DNA of 8,463 nucleotides from JBDNBY01 sp039767595 (GTDB lineage Bacteria; Pseudomonadota; Alphaproteobacteria; Rhodobacterales; Rhodobacteraceae), in assembly GCA_039767595.1 (NCBI GenBank), contig JBDNBY010000126.1:1-8463 (forward strand), read 5' to 3'. Positions 1 through 6,170 of the stretch are shown here, piece by piece. Under the pieces are notes generated by a model, which did no database searches, was not told the DNA's origin, and saw only the letters and a list, made by a program, of their open reading frames with translations. Within the stretch, counting starts at the first letter, position 1. Every line of letters starts with the position of its first letter. The position numbers were made by a program, and so were the translations under genes.

Positions 1-1
1 A

Positions 2-1672
2 GTCTCTGGCCGCGATATTACGGTGCGCGGTGACGCCAATGGCACGATCGAGCACGCGGCCCTGTTGGCGCAGCTCAATGAGATCGATGGGCGCCGTATT
101 GTGCGCGACGAGATGAATATCTTGCCTGTACACAGCCCATTTATCTTTTCTGCGAGCACCCAGTCTGCGGTCGATGTCGTCATGCCAACACGCGCTGTAC
201 GCGCCGCATTGGCCGATGCCTATGGGCCAAAAATTGCAGGGCTGGATATCGCCGCGGGGGCGCCAGATCAAAACTGGGCCGACGCGATCACCACTGGCTA
301 CGCCGCGATGGAGCAGCTTGAAGAGGGGCAATTCACGCTAGAGGATCGGATGCTGCGTGTTTCTGGGTCTGTGGTGCTTGAGCAAAATGGCCAAGAGATT
401 GGCCGGATTTTAGAGCAGCTGCCCAACGGGTATGAGAGCCATGTGAGCGTCGAGATTCTCGATGATGGGGCGCCCTTTGAGCTGAACCTTGTCACTGAGG
501 GCGCCGATATGCGCGCGCTGAGTGGAAAGCTCCCTGCTGATTTCCCGACGTCTCTTTTTGCCGATATTCCGCGCGGCTACCTTGGGGATGCGAATGGCGC
601 GTTTGGTCAAAACTTCGCGGCTGTGATGGCGAGCCTCGATACGGTTGATGGGGTGCGCGCAGTGATCCGCGCCGACCGCATTGAATTGTCGGGCCGCGTC
701 GATGTGCCCGCAACGGCGCAGGCTGTAGCCGAGCAAATCGCCCAAGCGGCGGCGACGGCGGATATCGACCTATCTTTGGCGGTGTTAGACGACGGTACAC
801 CGCCCAAGTTGCGCCTCGCATTTGATGCGCAGACGGGCACCGCCATATCGGGGAAATTGCCGCCGATGTTCAAAGAATGGCTTGCGACGCAATCCGGCCT
901 GTCCATCACGGGGATTGAGCAAAGCTTGATCGAAGGGATCATAGGGGACGGGGATGCGATGAAGGCGCAGCTTGCGAAACTCCCGTCGTGGATGCCGGAA
1001 TTTGAAACGTTCCAAGCCGAGGTGACAGAGAACAGCGTGCGCCTGTCCGGTGTCGTCTCACCCGGCGTGGATGCGGTGCAAATGCAGGCGGAAATGCAAG
1101 AAGCGCTGGGCTCTGACGACATTACATTGCGCGCGGCGTCGCGCGATGCTTTGCCGGCTGCGGGCACCACGCGCGTGCATATGGCCAGCGGATCCGAGCA
1201 AGTTTTTGAGTCTGTGTGGTTGCCTTTGGTCACGTTTGAAGTGTCGCTTCAGGCGTGCCAATCCCTATCGGATCAAGTGCTGCAAGACACGCGCATTAAC
1301 TTTGTCACGGGATCGGCGCGGCTGGATGCGCGGTCGGTGCGGGCGGTCAATGCCCTGTCGTCGATTTTTAAACGCTGCCTTGGGCAGGGGGATTTCACAC
1401 TCGAGCTGGGCGGTCATACGGATGCACAAGGGGACTTGGACGCCAACAACCGTCTTAGCCTCAGCCGTGCGCGCGCCGTCCTTGGCGCCCTAGAGGCGCG
1501 CGGCGTTCCAACGGGGGCGATTGTGGCCAAAGGCTATGGCCCCTTAGAGCCGATCGCCGATAACGGCACGGCGCAGGGGCGGGCCGCCAATCGGCGGACA
1601 ACCGTCGTTTGGGCCATGGCCACAGCCGAAGACCCACTTACTCAGACAACGACCCAAGGGGAGACAAACTAA
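2..1672 (+). CDS. OmpA-family outer membrane/peptidoglycan-associated protein with BON-like repeats (5' truncated)
   Basis: The reading frame is open from the window edge, so the N-terminus, including any signal peptide or membrane anchor, lies upstream; the GTG at 23 is an internal codon. About 556 residues are visible. The first ~400 form a repetitive region: an [L/V]SG motif recurs at nt 5, 362, 689 and 1046 (119, 109 and 119 residues apart). The phrase LDDG..P followed by SGKLP occurs twice, at nt 521 and 848, 109 residues apart. This pattern resembles BON-type modules. The C-terminal ~110 residues are an OmpA peptidoglycan-binding domain: a GHTD motif near nt 1410, then N..LS..RA..V, and a final RAANRR near nt 1580-1600. 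Family knowledge says such domains bind diaminopimelate in peptidoglycan through the conserved Asp and Arg. The two cysteines flanking the start of this domain (QAC and KRC) could form a disulphide; this is inference. It overlaps the next gene by one base (TAATG), so the two are probably co-translated. The function of the repeat region is unknown. Confidence 0.88.
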   Translation, partial: VSGRDITVRGDANGTIEHAALLAQLNEIDGRRIVRDEMNILPVHSPFIFSASTQSAVDVVMPTRAVRAALADAYGPKIAGLDIAAGAPDQNWADAITTGYAAMEQLEEGQFTLEDRMLRVSGSVVLEQNGQEIGRILEQLPNGYESHVSVEILDDGAPFELNLVTEGADMRALSGKLPADFPTSLFADIPRGYLGDANGAFGQNFAAVMASLDTVDGVRAVIRADRIELSGRVDVPATAQAVAEQIAQAAATADIDLSLAVLDDGTPPKLRLAFDAQTGTAISGKLPPMFKEWLATQSGLSITGIEQSLIEGIIGDGDAMKAQLAKLPSWMPEFETFQAEVTENSVRLSGVVSPGVDAVQMQAEMQEALGSDDITLRAASRDALPAAGTTRVHMASGSEQVFESVWLPLVTFEVSLQACQSLSDQVLQDTRINFVTGSARLDARSVRAVNALSSIFKRCLGQGDFTLELGGHTDAQGDLDANNRLSLSRARAVLGALEARGVPTGAIVAKGYGPLEPIADNGTAQGRAANRRTTVVWAMATAEDPLTQTTTQGETN

Positions 1673-2298
1673 TGTTTAAAAACTGGGGATTTTTAATTGG
1701 CGAAATGATGTTTCTACTCTTGATCGCAGCGTTGCTCGGCCTGTTGGTGGGGTGGATCATTTGGGGCCGCCGTGCCCGCGCCGAAGGTTCAAGCGAGAAT
1801 GCCACGCAGGTCGATGCTCTGCACGCGCAGCTGTCGGCCAAAGAGGCCGAGTTGACCCAGATCCAAGATCAACTGGCCACCTGTACCGCAGCGCGCGCGC
1901 AGCTCGAGGCGGCCTCAGCGTCCATCGTGGCACCTGCCGCGTCCGAGGGCGCTGAGGCGGCTGTGGATGTGGATTATGACGGCGACGGTATGATCGAAGG
2001 CACGGATGAGGGCGCCAAGCCCGCCATGTTGAGCGTGGCGCGCGATGGGCAGGCGGATGATCTTAAAATGATCAAAGGTATTGGGCCCAAGTTGGAACAG
2101 CTTTGCAACTCTTTGGGCTTTTACCACTTTGATCAAATCGCAGCATGGAGCGCGCAAGAAGTGGCATGGGTTGATGCCAACTTAGAAGGCTTTAAGGGGC
2201 GTGTGTCGCGGGATCAATGGGTGGCACAGGCCAAAATACTGGCCAGTGGCGGCGATACGGAGTTCGCGAGCCGCGTCAAAGGCGGCGACGTTTATTAA
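1672..2298 (+). CDS. Membrane-anchored coiled-coil protein with EF-hand-like loop and C-terminal helix-hairpin-helix domain
   Basis: 208 residues. I chose the ATG at 1672 because GGGGAG lies about 9 bases upstream and the N-terminus then becomes a clean membrane segment; the in-frame ATG at 1609 would add 21 polar residues encoded inside the upstream gene. Residues 5-32 form one hydrophobic helix followed by RRAR, suggesting an inner-membrane anchor with the C-terminus in the cytoplasm (positive-inside rule). Residues 46-82 (ALHAQLSAKEAELTQ...) look like a short coiled coil. Residues 101-112 (DYDGDGMIEGTD) have D at 1, 3, 5 and 12 and G at 6, as in an EF-hand or dockerin calcium loop. Residues 129-190 include KMIKGIGPKLEQL and GFYHFDQIAAWS, a helix-hairpin-helix-like domain of the kind fused to the C-terminus of some alphaproteobacterial NuoE and L21 proteins. 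No catalytic motif is visible. Translational overlap with the OmpA-family gene suggests a shared envelope role. The exact function is unknown. Confidence 0.85.
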   Translation: MFKNWGFLIGEMMFLLLIAALLGLLVGWIIWGRRARAEGSSENATQVDALHAQLSAKEAELTQIQDQLATCTAARAQLEAASASIVAPAASEGAEAAVDVDYDGDGMIEGTDEGAKPAMLSVARDGQADDLKMIKGIGPKLEQLCNSLGFYHFDQIAAWSAQEVAWVDANLEGFKGRVSRDQWVAQAKILASGGDTEFASRVKGGDVY

Positions 2299-2299
2299 T

Positions 2300-2338
2300 G
2301 CAACAGGGCGTTTGACTTTGCATCAAACGCCCTGTTGC
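2300..2338. terminator. Perfect 16-bp hairpin between convergent genes
   Basis: The arms 2300-2315 and 2323-2338 are exact reverse complements (GCAACAGGGCGTTTGA and its complement) with a 7-base loop. The hairpin starts two bases after the + strand stop codon and ends 23 bases before the stop of the - strand operon, so it can serve both transcripts. Neither side carries a clear U-tract, so it may act with Rho or mainly as a 3'-end stabiliser. Confidence 0.7.
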
Positions 2339-2361
2339 CAAATGCCGTGTGGTGGAATTCG

Positions 2362-2691
2362 TTACGATCCTTTGGTCACGTTTTCCTCAAATGCGGTGTC
2401 AAAGGCGGCCTGTTTTTCGGCGGAGGCCTCGGTCTGATAATTGGCCTTCCACTCGGCCATGGTCATGCCGTAAAACGCTTCGCGTGATTGGTCTTTGCTG
2501 ATCTCAATGCCGCGGTCGGCAGCGGCCTCTTGCATCCAGCGCGAGAGGCAATTGCGGCAAAAGCCTGTTAAATTCATCATATCGATGTTTTGAACATCTG
2601 TGCGATCTTGCATCAAATGCTGTTGCAGGCGGCGAAAGGCTGCGGCCTCAATCTCAATCTGCGTTTGGGCGTCGATCTGTGGTGCGGTCAT
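2362..2691 (-). CDS. DUF1244 family protein
   Basis: 109 residues, read from ATG at 2691. I prefer this start because ACGGGAG lies just upstream and the family's core begins soon after; the ATG at 2742 would overlap the upstream gene by about 46 bases. The core matches my memory of DUF1244: DMMNLTGFCRNCLSRWMQEA (residues 37-56) with a CxxC at Cys45 and Cys48, then AFYGMTMAEWKANYQ (residues 72-86). The family is small, mostly helical, common in Alpha- and Gammaproteobacteria, and has no established function. The CxxC could bind a metal or be redox-active, but only two cysteines are present, so a full Zn site would need other ligands or a dimer. It is the last gene of a three-gene operon. Its RBS overlaps the stop codon of the tautomerase gene, with 5 bases between the coding regions, which suggests translational coupling. 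Confidence 0.85.
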   Translation of the reverse strand: MTAPQIDAQTQIEIEAAAFRRLQQHLMQDRTDVQNIDMMNLTGFCRNCLSRWMQEAAADRGIEISKDQSREAFYGMTMAEWKANYQTEASAEKQAAFDTAFEENVTKGS

Positions 2692-2696
2692 CGTGG

Positions 2697-3041
2697 TTAC
2701 TCCCGTGTCAATTTTGAATAGCCAGCGCTGAGATCCTGACAATCCGCGCTGAAATGCTCTAGTTCAGGTAGGGCGCCGGCCATGACTGTGCAAGCCAGCT
2801 GGGCCAGCGACGTTTTAGCGGCATCTGTGCGGCCTGGCAAAAGCCAAATCGTGGCATGGGCGTAGGTGGAATGCCCACTTGCCAAATGCCAATGATCGGC
2901 GGCGATCGTACGGATTTTTAGCGTTTGTGGATGCGGGATGTCATTATGTGCGGCAAAGGCATCATAAAGGGCGGTACACAGGGCCTCGAGGTGATCGGCG
3001 CTGGCGCCTTGGCGGCTATGATCGACGATGATATGGGGCAT
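2697..3041 (-). CDS. Tautomerase, 5-carboxymethyl-2-hydroxymuconate isomerase (CHMI/HpaF) type
   Basis: 114 residues starting MPHIIVDHSRQG. Pro2 becomes the N-terminal residue after Met removal and is the catalytic base of the tautomerase superfamily. Further CHMI-like features are KIRTI (Arg44) followed by HWHLASG, and then ATIWLLPGR (Arg71) before an amphipathic helix. Known CHMI proteins (HpaF) are about 125 residues and isomerise 5-carboxymethyl-2-hydroxymuconate during homoprotocatechuate breakdown. No other homoprotocatechuate genes are visible here, so the true substrate may be a different enol/keto acid. An AAGGA-type RBS sits about 8 bases upstream, over the 3' end of the preceding gene, and only 3 bases separate the two coding regions, so it is the middle gene of a tight operon. 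The superfamily assignment is firm; the specific reaction is not. Confidence 0.8.
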   Translation of the reverse strand: MPHIIVDHSRQGASADHLEALCTALYDAFAAHNDIPHPQTLKIRTIAADHWHLASGHSTYAHATIWLLPGRTDAAKTSLAQLACTVMAGALPELEHFSADCQDLSAGYSKLTRE

Positions 3042-3044
3042 GCT

Positions 3045-3779
3045 CTATCCTTTGACCTGTTCAAAGACGCGGTTGAGAATGGGGGCCAAACGCTCGGCCC
3101 ACGCGCGCTGTTGCGCTGGTGTTTCAATGAGGTTGTTGCGAATTTCGATCAAGGCATTGTGCCGCCCTTGGCGCAAGGCGTGTTGATCAATGCTATCCCC
3201 CGGCAAATGCCCGTCATAAGGCTCATTGTCACCAACACACAGGTCAGGCTCTTTGCGCAGCTCAGTCAAGAGCGGTGTGCTCAGGCGTGTGTCGCCGGCG
3301 TGTAAAATGCCGATATGCCATGGGCGCGGCGGGCGGTCATTGAGTTGCGGGGTAAAGCTATGAATGGCCACAACGATCGGATCTGTGCGCGCGTGCAACA
3401 GCTCTTCATAGGCGGTGTGATAGGGATCGTAATAGTTTTGGCGCCGCGCCTCAATCTGCGCTTGGGTCAAATCGCGATTGCCTTGGATGATGGTGCCGTC
3501 ATAGAGCTGCATCACCAATGTTGGGTCATCTGCGCCGCGGTTCGGATCAATCACCAACCGCGAGACATAGTTCAAGACCACCGGCGCCTCGAGTAGTTCC
3601 CCAAGTGCAAGGGACACGCCAGCCGCCCCAATGTCATAGGCGATGTGCCGATTTAAATCGGCCTCACAGACGCCCAAAGCGCCCACATCATCGGGAACCA
3701 CATTCCCCGCGTGATCACAGGTGATAACAATAGGGGCCGCGCGCGCCGCGCCAACAACTTGCATAAGGGGATGTGTCAT
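3045..3779 (-). CDS. N-formylglutamate amidohydrolase family protein (HutG-like)
   Basis: 244 residues. Family motifs run in order: CDHAGN (21-26), RHIAYDIGA (44-52), SRLVIDPNR (73-81), AIHSFTP (138-144), NEPYDG (185-190), an H200...H207 pair, and IEIRNNLI (211-218). These are the usual landmarks of the N-formylglutamate amidohydrolase fold, a metal-dependent zinc-carboxypeptidase-like hydrolase; the His and Glu residues are candidate metal ligands and catalytic residues. The classical enzyme cleaves N-formyl-L-glutamate to formate and glutamate at the end of one histidine degradation route. No hutU, hutH, hutI or hutF lies in this window, so a related acyl-amino-acid amidase role is possible. 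The start is the ATG at 3779; its Shine-Dalgarno (GAAAG) is weak, but the other in-frame Met (residue 6) has none. It is the first gene of the operon that continues with the tautomerase and DUF1244 genes. Confidence 0.87.
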   Translation of the reverse strand: MTHPLMQVVGAARAAPIVITCDHAGNVVPDDVGALGVCEADLNRHIAYDIGAAGVSLALGELLEAPVVLNYVSRLVIDPNRGADDPTLVMQLYDGTIIQGNRDLTQAQIEARRQNYYDPYHTAYEELLHARTDPIVVAIHSFTPQLNDRPPRPWHIGILHAGDTRLSTPLLTELRKEPDLCVGDNEPYDGHLPGDSIDQHALRQGRHNALIEIRNNLIETPAQQRAWAERLAPILNRVFEQVKG

Positions 3780-3806
3780 AAAGCTTTCATTCTGATCGTG
3801 TTAAAG

Positions 3807-3822
3807 ATGGTCTATACACCAT
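3807..3822. promoter_or_regulatory. 16-bp near-palindrome, candidate operator in the divergent promoter region
   Basis: ATGGTCTATACACCAT reads the same on both strands except for one symmetric pair (positions 6 and 11). Its core GTCTATAC fits the GT-N-TA-N-AC pattern I recall for HutC-subfamily GntR regulators. It overlaps the likely -10 box of the - strand operon, where a repressor would block transcription. That the first gene is HutG-like makes a HutC-type link attractive, but no regulator gene is visible. Confidence 0.35.
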
Positions 3823-3838
3823 TTATGGGGTGGATCAA
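3811..3838 (-). promoter_or_regulatory. Possible promoter for the amidohydrolase operon
   Basis: Read on the - strand there is TTGATC (3838-3833), a 16-base spacer and TATAGA (3816-3811), each matching the sigma70 consensus at 4 of 6 positions. The predicted start near 3804 would give a leader of about 25 bases before the ATG at 3779. By-eye prediction only. Confidence 0.33.
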
Positions 3839-3852
3839 TTCCGCTGTTAGCG

Positions 3853-3880
3853 TTAACAATGCCCAAGAATACGATATAAA
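3853..3880 (+). promoter_or_regulatory. Possible promoter for pyk
   Basis: TTAACA (3853-3858), a 16-base spacer and TATAAA (3875-3880) each match the sigma70 consensus at 5 of 6 positions. The predicted start near 3887 would fall inside the pyk RBS (GAAGGA, 3886-3891) and leave a leader of only about 10 bases, so either the transcript is nearly leaderless or the real promoter is elsewhere in 3780-3870. Confidence 0.28.
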
Positions 3881-3897
3881 CGCCCGAAGGACACAAG

Positions 3898-5340
3898 ATG
3901 AAACGCAATAGAAATGTGAAAATCGTCGCAACGTTGGGGCCGGCCTCGAATGATTACGAGATGATCCGGGCCTTGCACGAAGCAGGGGCCGACGTGTTTC
4001 GCCTCAATATGAGCCACGGCACACATGATGATATCGCGCAACGTCACCGCATCATCCGCAAAGTGGAGCAGGATTTAAACTCTCCCATTGCGATCTTGGC
4101 GGATTTGCAAGGACCCAAATTGCGTGTTGGTGAATTTGCAAACGGACCGCACGAGCTGGCGACAGGGGCGGCGTTTCGGCTTGATTTAGATCAAACACCT
4201 GGCGATCAAACGCGGGTGTGCTTGCCGCATAAAGAGATTTTTGATGCGTTGCGTGTGGGGGCGACCCTTTTGGTCAATGACGGGAAAATTCGCCTCAAAG
4301 TGACGGACTGCGGTAGCGATTTTGCCGATTGTGTGGTCGAGGCGGGCGGTGAGATTTCCAATCGCAAAGGCGTCAACGTGCCGGATGTCGTCTTGCCCTT
4401 GGCGGCCTTGTCGCAAAAGGATCGCGATGACTTGGATTTCGTTTGTGATCTTGGGGTCGATTGGCTCGCGCTATCCTTTGTGCAGCGCCCCGAAGACGTG
4501 CATGAGGCGCGCGAATTGGCCGCTGGCCGTGCGGCGATTATGTCAAAAATTGAAAAGCCGGCCGCCGTTGAGGCGTTTGACGATATTCTCGCTGTCTCGG
4601 ATGGTATCATGGTGGCGCGCGGCGATCTCGGTGTCGAGTTGCCCGTGCAAAATGTACCGCCCATTCAAAAGCGTTTGGTGCGTGCGTGCCGTTCGGCGGC
4701 CAAGCCTGTGATTGTTGCGACCCAAATGCTCGAATCAATGATCGAAAGCCCAATGCCGACACGCGCCGAAGTCTCGGACGTGGCCACGGCAATTTATGAA
4801 GGTGCCGATGCGATCATGCTCTCGGCCGAGTCTGCGGCGGGCCAATACCCCGTTGAGGCAGTGACCACGATGGATAATGTGGCCAAACAAGTGGAAAGCG
4901 ACGGCACCTACCGCGAAATCATGTCACGCTCGCGTAATATTGAGCGTTCGACTGTGGCCGACGGCATTGTGTCCGCGGCGCGCGAGATTGCCGAGTCCAC
5001 ACAAGTGGCGGCGATCTGCTGTTTCTCGCAATCTGGCACGACGGCGTTGCTGACGGCCCGCGAACGCCCACATTTGCCCATTATTGCAATGACCTCAATG
5101 TTGCGCACGGCGCGGCGGTTGTGTCTGACGTGGGGCATGAACTGTGTTGTCACGGGCGAAGTGAGCCGCTTTAAAATGGCGGTGATCGCCGGAACACGGG
5201 CGGCCGTTGATCTTGGGATCGCGACCAAAGACGACTCGATCGTTGTCACGGCCGGTGTGCCCTTTAATGTGGCGGGCACAACGAATATTTTGCGTGTTGC
5301 GCCATGCGATGAAAAGCTGATTTACTCCGGCGAAAGCTAA
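3898..5340 (+). CDS. pyk: Pyruvate kinase
   Basis: 480 residues, the usual length for bacterial pyruvate kinase. It transfers phosphate from phosphoenolpyruvate to ADP, giving pyruvate and ATP, the last step of lower glycolysis and of the Entner-Doudoroff route, in the cytoplasm. Visible motifs: KIVATLGPAS (8-17), FRLNMSHG (34-41, substrate Arg35 and Asn37), ILADLQGPKLR (66-76), SKIEKP (216-221, catalytic Lys217 with metal ligand Glu219), MVARGDLGVE (238-247, metal ligand Asp243), VIVATQMLESM (271-281, Thr275) and PTRAEVSDVA (287-296), then DAIMLSAESAAGQYP. The inserted B domain lies roughly at 72-170. The C-terminal domain (~345-475) would carry any allosteric effector site. The RBS GAAGGA is 6 bases before the ATG. 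Its upstream neighbour is divergent and 142 bases separate it from rpmI, so it may be transcribed alone or read into the ribosomal protein genes. All catalytic residues are present. Confidence 0.97.
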   Translation: MKRNRNVKIVATLGPASNDYEMIRALHEAGADVFRLNMSHGTHDDIAQRHRIIRKVEQDLNSPIAILADLQGPKLRVGEFANGPHELATGAAFRLDLDQTPGDQTRVCLPHKEIFDALRVGATLLVNDGKIRLKVTDCGSDFADCVVEAGGEISNRKGVNVPDVVLPLAALSQKDRDDLDFVCDLGVDWLALSFVQRPEDVHEARELAAGRAAIMSKIEKPAAVEAFDDILAVSDGIMVARGDLGVELPVQNVPPIQKRLVRACRSAAKPVIVATQMLESMIESPMPTRAEVSDVATAIYEGADAIMLSAESAAGQYPVEAVTTMDNVAKQVESDGTYREIMSRSRNIERSTVADGIVSAAREIAESTQVAAICCFSQSGTTALLTARERPHLPIIAMTSMLRTARRLCLTWGMNCVVTGEVSRFKMAVIAGTRAAVDLGIATKDDSIVVTAGVPFNVAGTTNILRVAPCDEKLIYSGES

Positions 5341-5361
5341 ATCTAAGTTTTTTGCCCAATG

Positions 5362-5410
5362 ACGAGGGCGGGATTTGCAAAAGATCTTGCAATTTCATTC
5401 CGGCCCTCGT
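5362..5410 (+). promoter_or_regulatory. Nested hairpin in the pyk-rpmI gap (terminator-like or L35-L20 leader structure)
   Basis: The outer arms 5362-5373 and 5399-5410 pair over 12 positions with one G-G mismatch (ACGAGGGC with GCCCTCGT, then GGA with TCC). Inside, TTGCAA (5375-5380) and TTGCAA (5387-5392) form a second stem around AAGATC. No U-tract follows, so simple Rho-independent termination after pyk is unlikely. A 12-bp palindrome TCGGCATGCCGA (5439-5450) lies between it and the rpmI RBS. In other bacteria L20 represses its own rpmI-rplT message by binding a structured leader; whether this leader does so is inference. Confidence 0.45.
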
Positions 5411-5482
5411 AAACGAACCCCTCATGCGCGTCCGGCGTTCGGCATGCCGAGTCGCGTGTTCATCGACTTTTAGGAGACGAAA

Positions 5483-5683
5483 ATGCCAAAGATGAAGACA
5501 AAATCGAGCTGCAAAAAGCGGTTCAAAATGACGGCCTCTGGCCTCGTGAAATCAGGCCAAGCGGGTAAGCGCCACGGCATGATCAAGCGTACAACAAAGT
5601 TTATCCGCACAGCGCGCGGTACAACAGTGATGTCAACGCCTGACCAGAAAATCATCAAATCAATGATGCCATACGCTCGCTAA
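5483..5683 (+). CDS. rpmI: 50S ribosomal protein L35
   Basis: 66 residues, typical for L35, very basic and beginning MPKMKTKSSCKKRFK, with the family pattern of a TASG turn and GKRHGMIKRT near residues 17-37. It is a structural protein of the large ribosomal subunit. TAGGAG about 7 bases before the ATG is a strong RBS. The stop codon is embedded in the rplT RBS (TAAGGAG), so L35 and L20 are likely translated in a coupled way, as in the conserved rpmI-rplT operon. infC, which commonly precedes this pair in other bacteria, is not here; pyk is upstream instead. Confidence 0.97.
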   Translation: MPKMKTKSSCKKRFKMTASGLVKSGQAGKRHGMIKRTTKFIRTARGTTVMSTPDQKIIKSMMPYAR

Positions 5684-5696
5684 GGAGAACTGAAAT

Positions 5697-6056
5697 ATGT
5701 CACGCGTTAAGGGTGGTGTCGTTACTCACCGTCGTCACAAGAAAATTATCGACCAAGCCAAAGGCTATTACGGTCGTCGTAAAAATACATTCAAAGTTGC
5801 TGCGCAAGCTGTCGATAAGGCGAACCAATACGCCACACGCGACCGCCATAACCGCAAGCGCAACTTCCGCAGCCTGTGGATCCAGCGGATCAACGCCGGT
5901 GTGCGCGCAATTGATGCCGAGCTGACGTATAGCCGCTTCATCAATGGCTTGACCAAAGCGGGCATCGAAGTGGACCGCAAAGTATTGGCAGAGCTTGCCG
6001 TCAACGAACCTGACGCATTTGCGGCAATCGTAGGCCAAGCCAAAGCCGCGCTTTAA
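5697..6056 (+). CDS. rplT: 50S ribosomal protein L20
   Basis: 119 residues, matching L20 length. The N-terminal extension SRVKGGVVTHRRHKKIIDQA and AKGYYGRRKNTFKVA, then RDRHNRKRNFRSLWIQRINA and YSRFINGL, are clear L20 signatures. L20 binds 23S rRNA early in 50S assembly and, in several bacteria, represses its own operon. The RBS AGGAG overlaps the rpmI stop, 13 bases between the coding regions. A canonical terminator follows within 20 bases, so this is the last gene of its transcript. Confidence 0.97.
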   Translation: MSRVKGGVVTHRRHKKIIDQAKGYYGRRKNTFKVAAQAVDKANQYATRDRHNRKRNFRSLWIQRINAGVRAIDAELTYSRFINGLTKAGIEVDRKVLAELAVNEPDAFAAIVGQAKAAL

Positions 6057-6075
6057 ATACACCTAAAATCTACGG

Positions 6076-6105
6076 AAAAGGTCGCCTTTCAGGCGGCCTT
6101 TTTTT
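6076..6105 (+). terminator. Rho-independent terminator after rplT
   Basis: AAAAGGTCGCC (6076-6086) pairs with GGCGGCC plus Ts (from 6092) around the loop TTTCA, with one T-G wobble. A run of seven Ts (6099-6105) follows directly. This is a textbook intrinsic terminator and implies that pheS has its own promoter. Confidence 0.92.
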
Positions 6106-6170
6106 GTTTAGACTTGTACCTTTTCCCCGCTCGCGGTAGGTCAAAGAAAAGTGACTGCGGGGTATGAGGC
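6106..6170 (+). promoter_or_regulatory. pheS leader/promoter interval with a stem that includes the RBS region
   Basis: Because a terminator lies just upstream, the pheS promoter should be in these 65 bases; I find only a weak -35-like TTGTAC (6114-6119) and no convincing -10 box. CCCCGC (6125-6130) and GCGGGG (6157-6162) are exact complements 26 bases apart. The second arm is the only purine-rich stretch at a normal Shine-Dalgarno distance from the ATG at 6171 (GAGG at 6166-6169 is too close), so pairing would hide the RBS. Regulatory meaning is speculative. Confidence 0.3.

Noticed and set aside
607..1233. 208-codon open frame on the - strand inside the OmpA-family gene
   Set aside because: It is antisense to a well-supported coding region, its translation is Ser/Ala/Arg-rich without domain motifs, and open antisense frames are common in GC-rich genes.
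1609..1671. Upstream in-frame ATG for the membrane-anchored protein
   Set aside because: It would add 21 polar residues before the membrane helix and lies inside the upstream gene without an RBS; ATG 1672 has GGGGAG at a good distance.
2692..2742. Longer N-terminus for the DUF1244 protein
   Set aside because: It would overlap the tautomerase coding region by about 46 bases, and the extra residues do not resemble the family.
5348..5353. T6 run after pyk as an intrinsic terminator
   Set aside because: No stem-loop precedes it; the hairpin at 5362-5410 comes after the T run, the wrong order for a + strand terminator.
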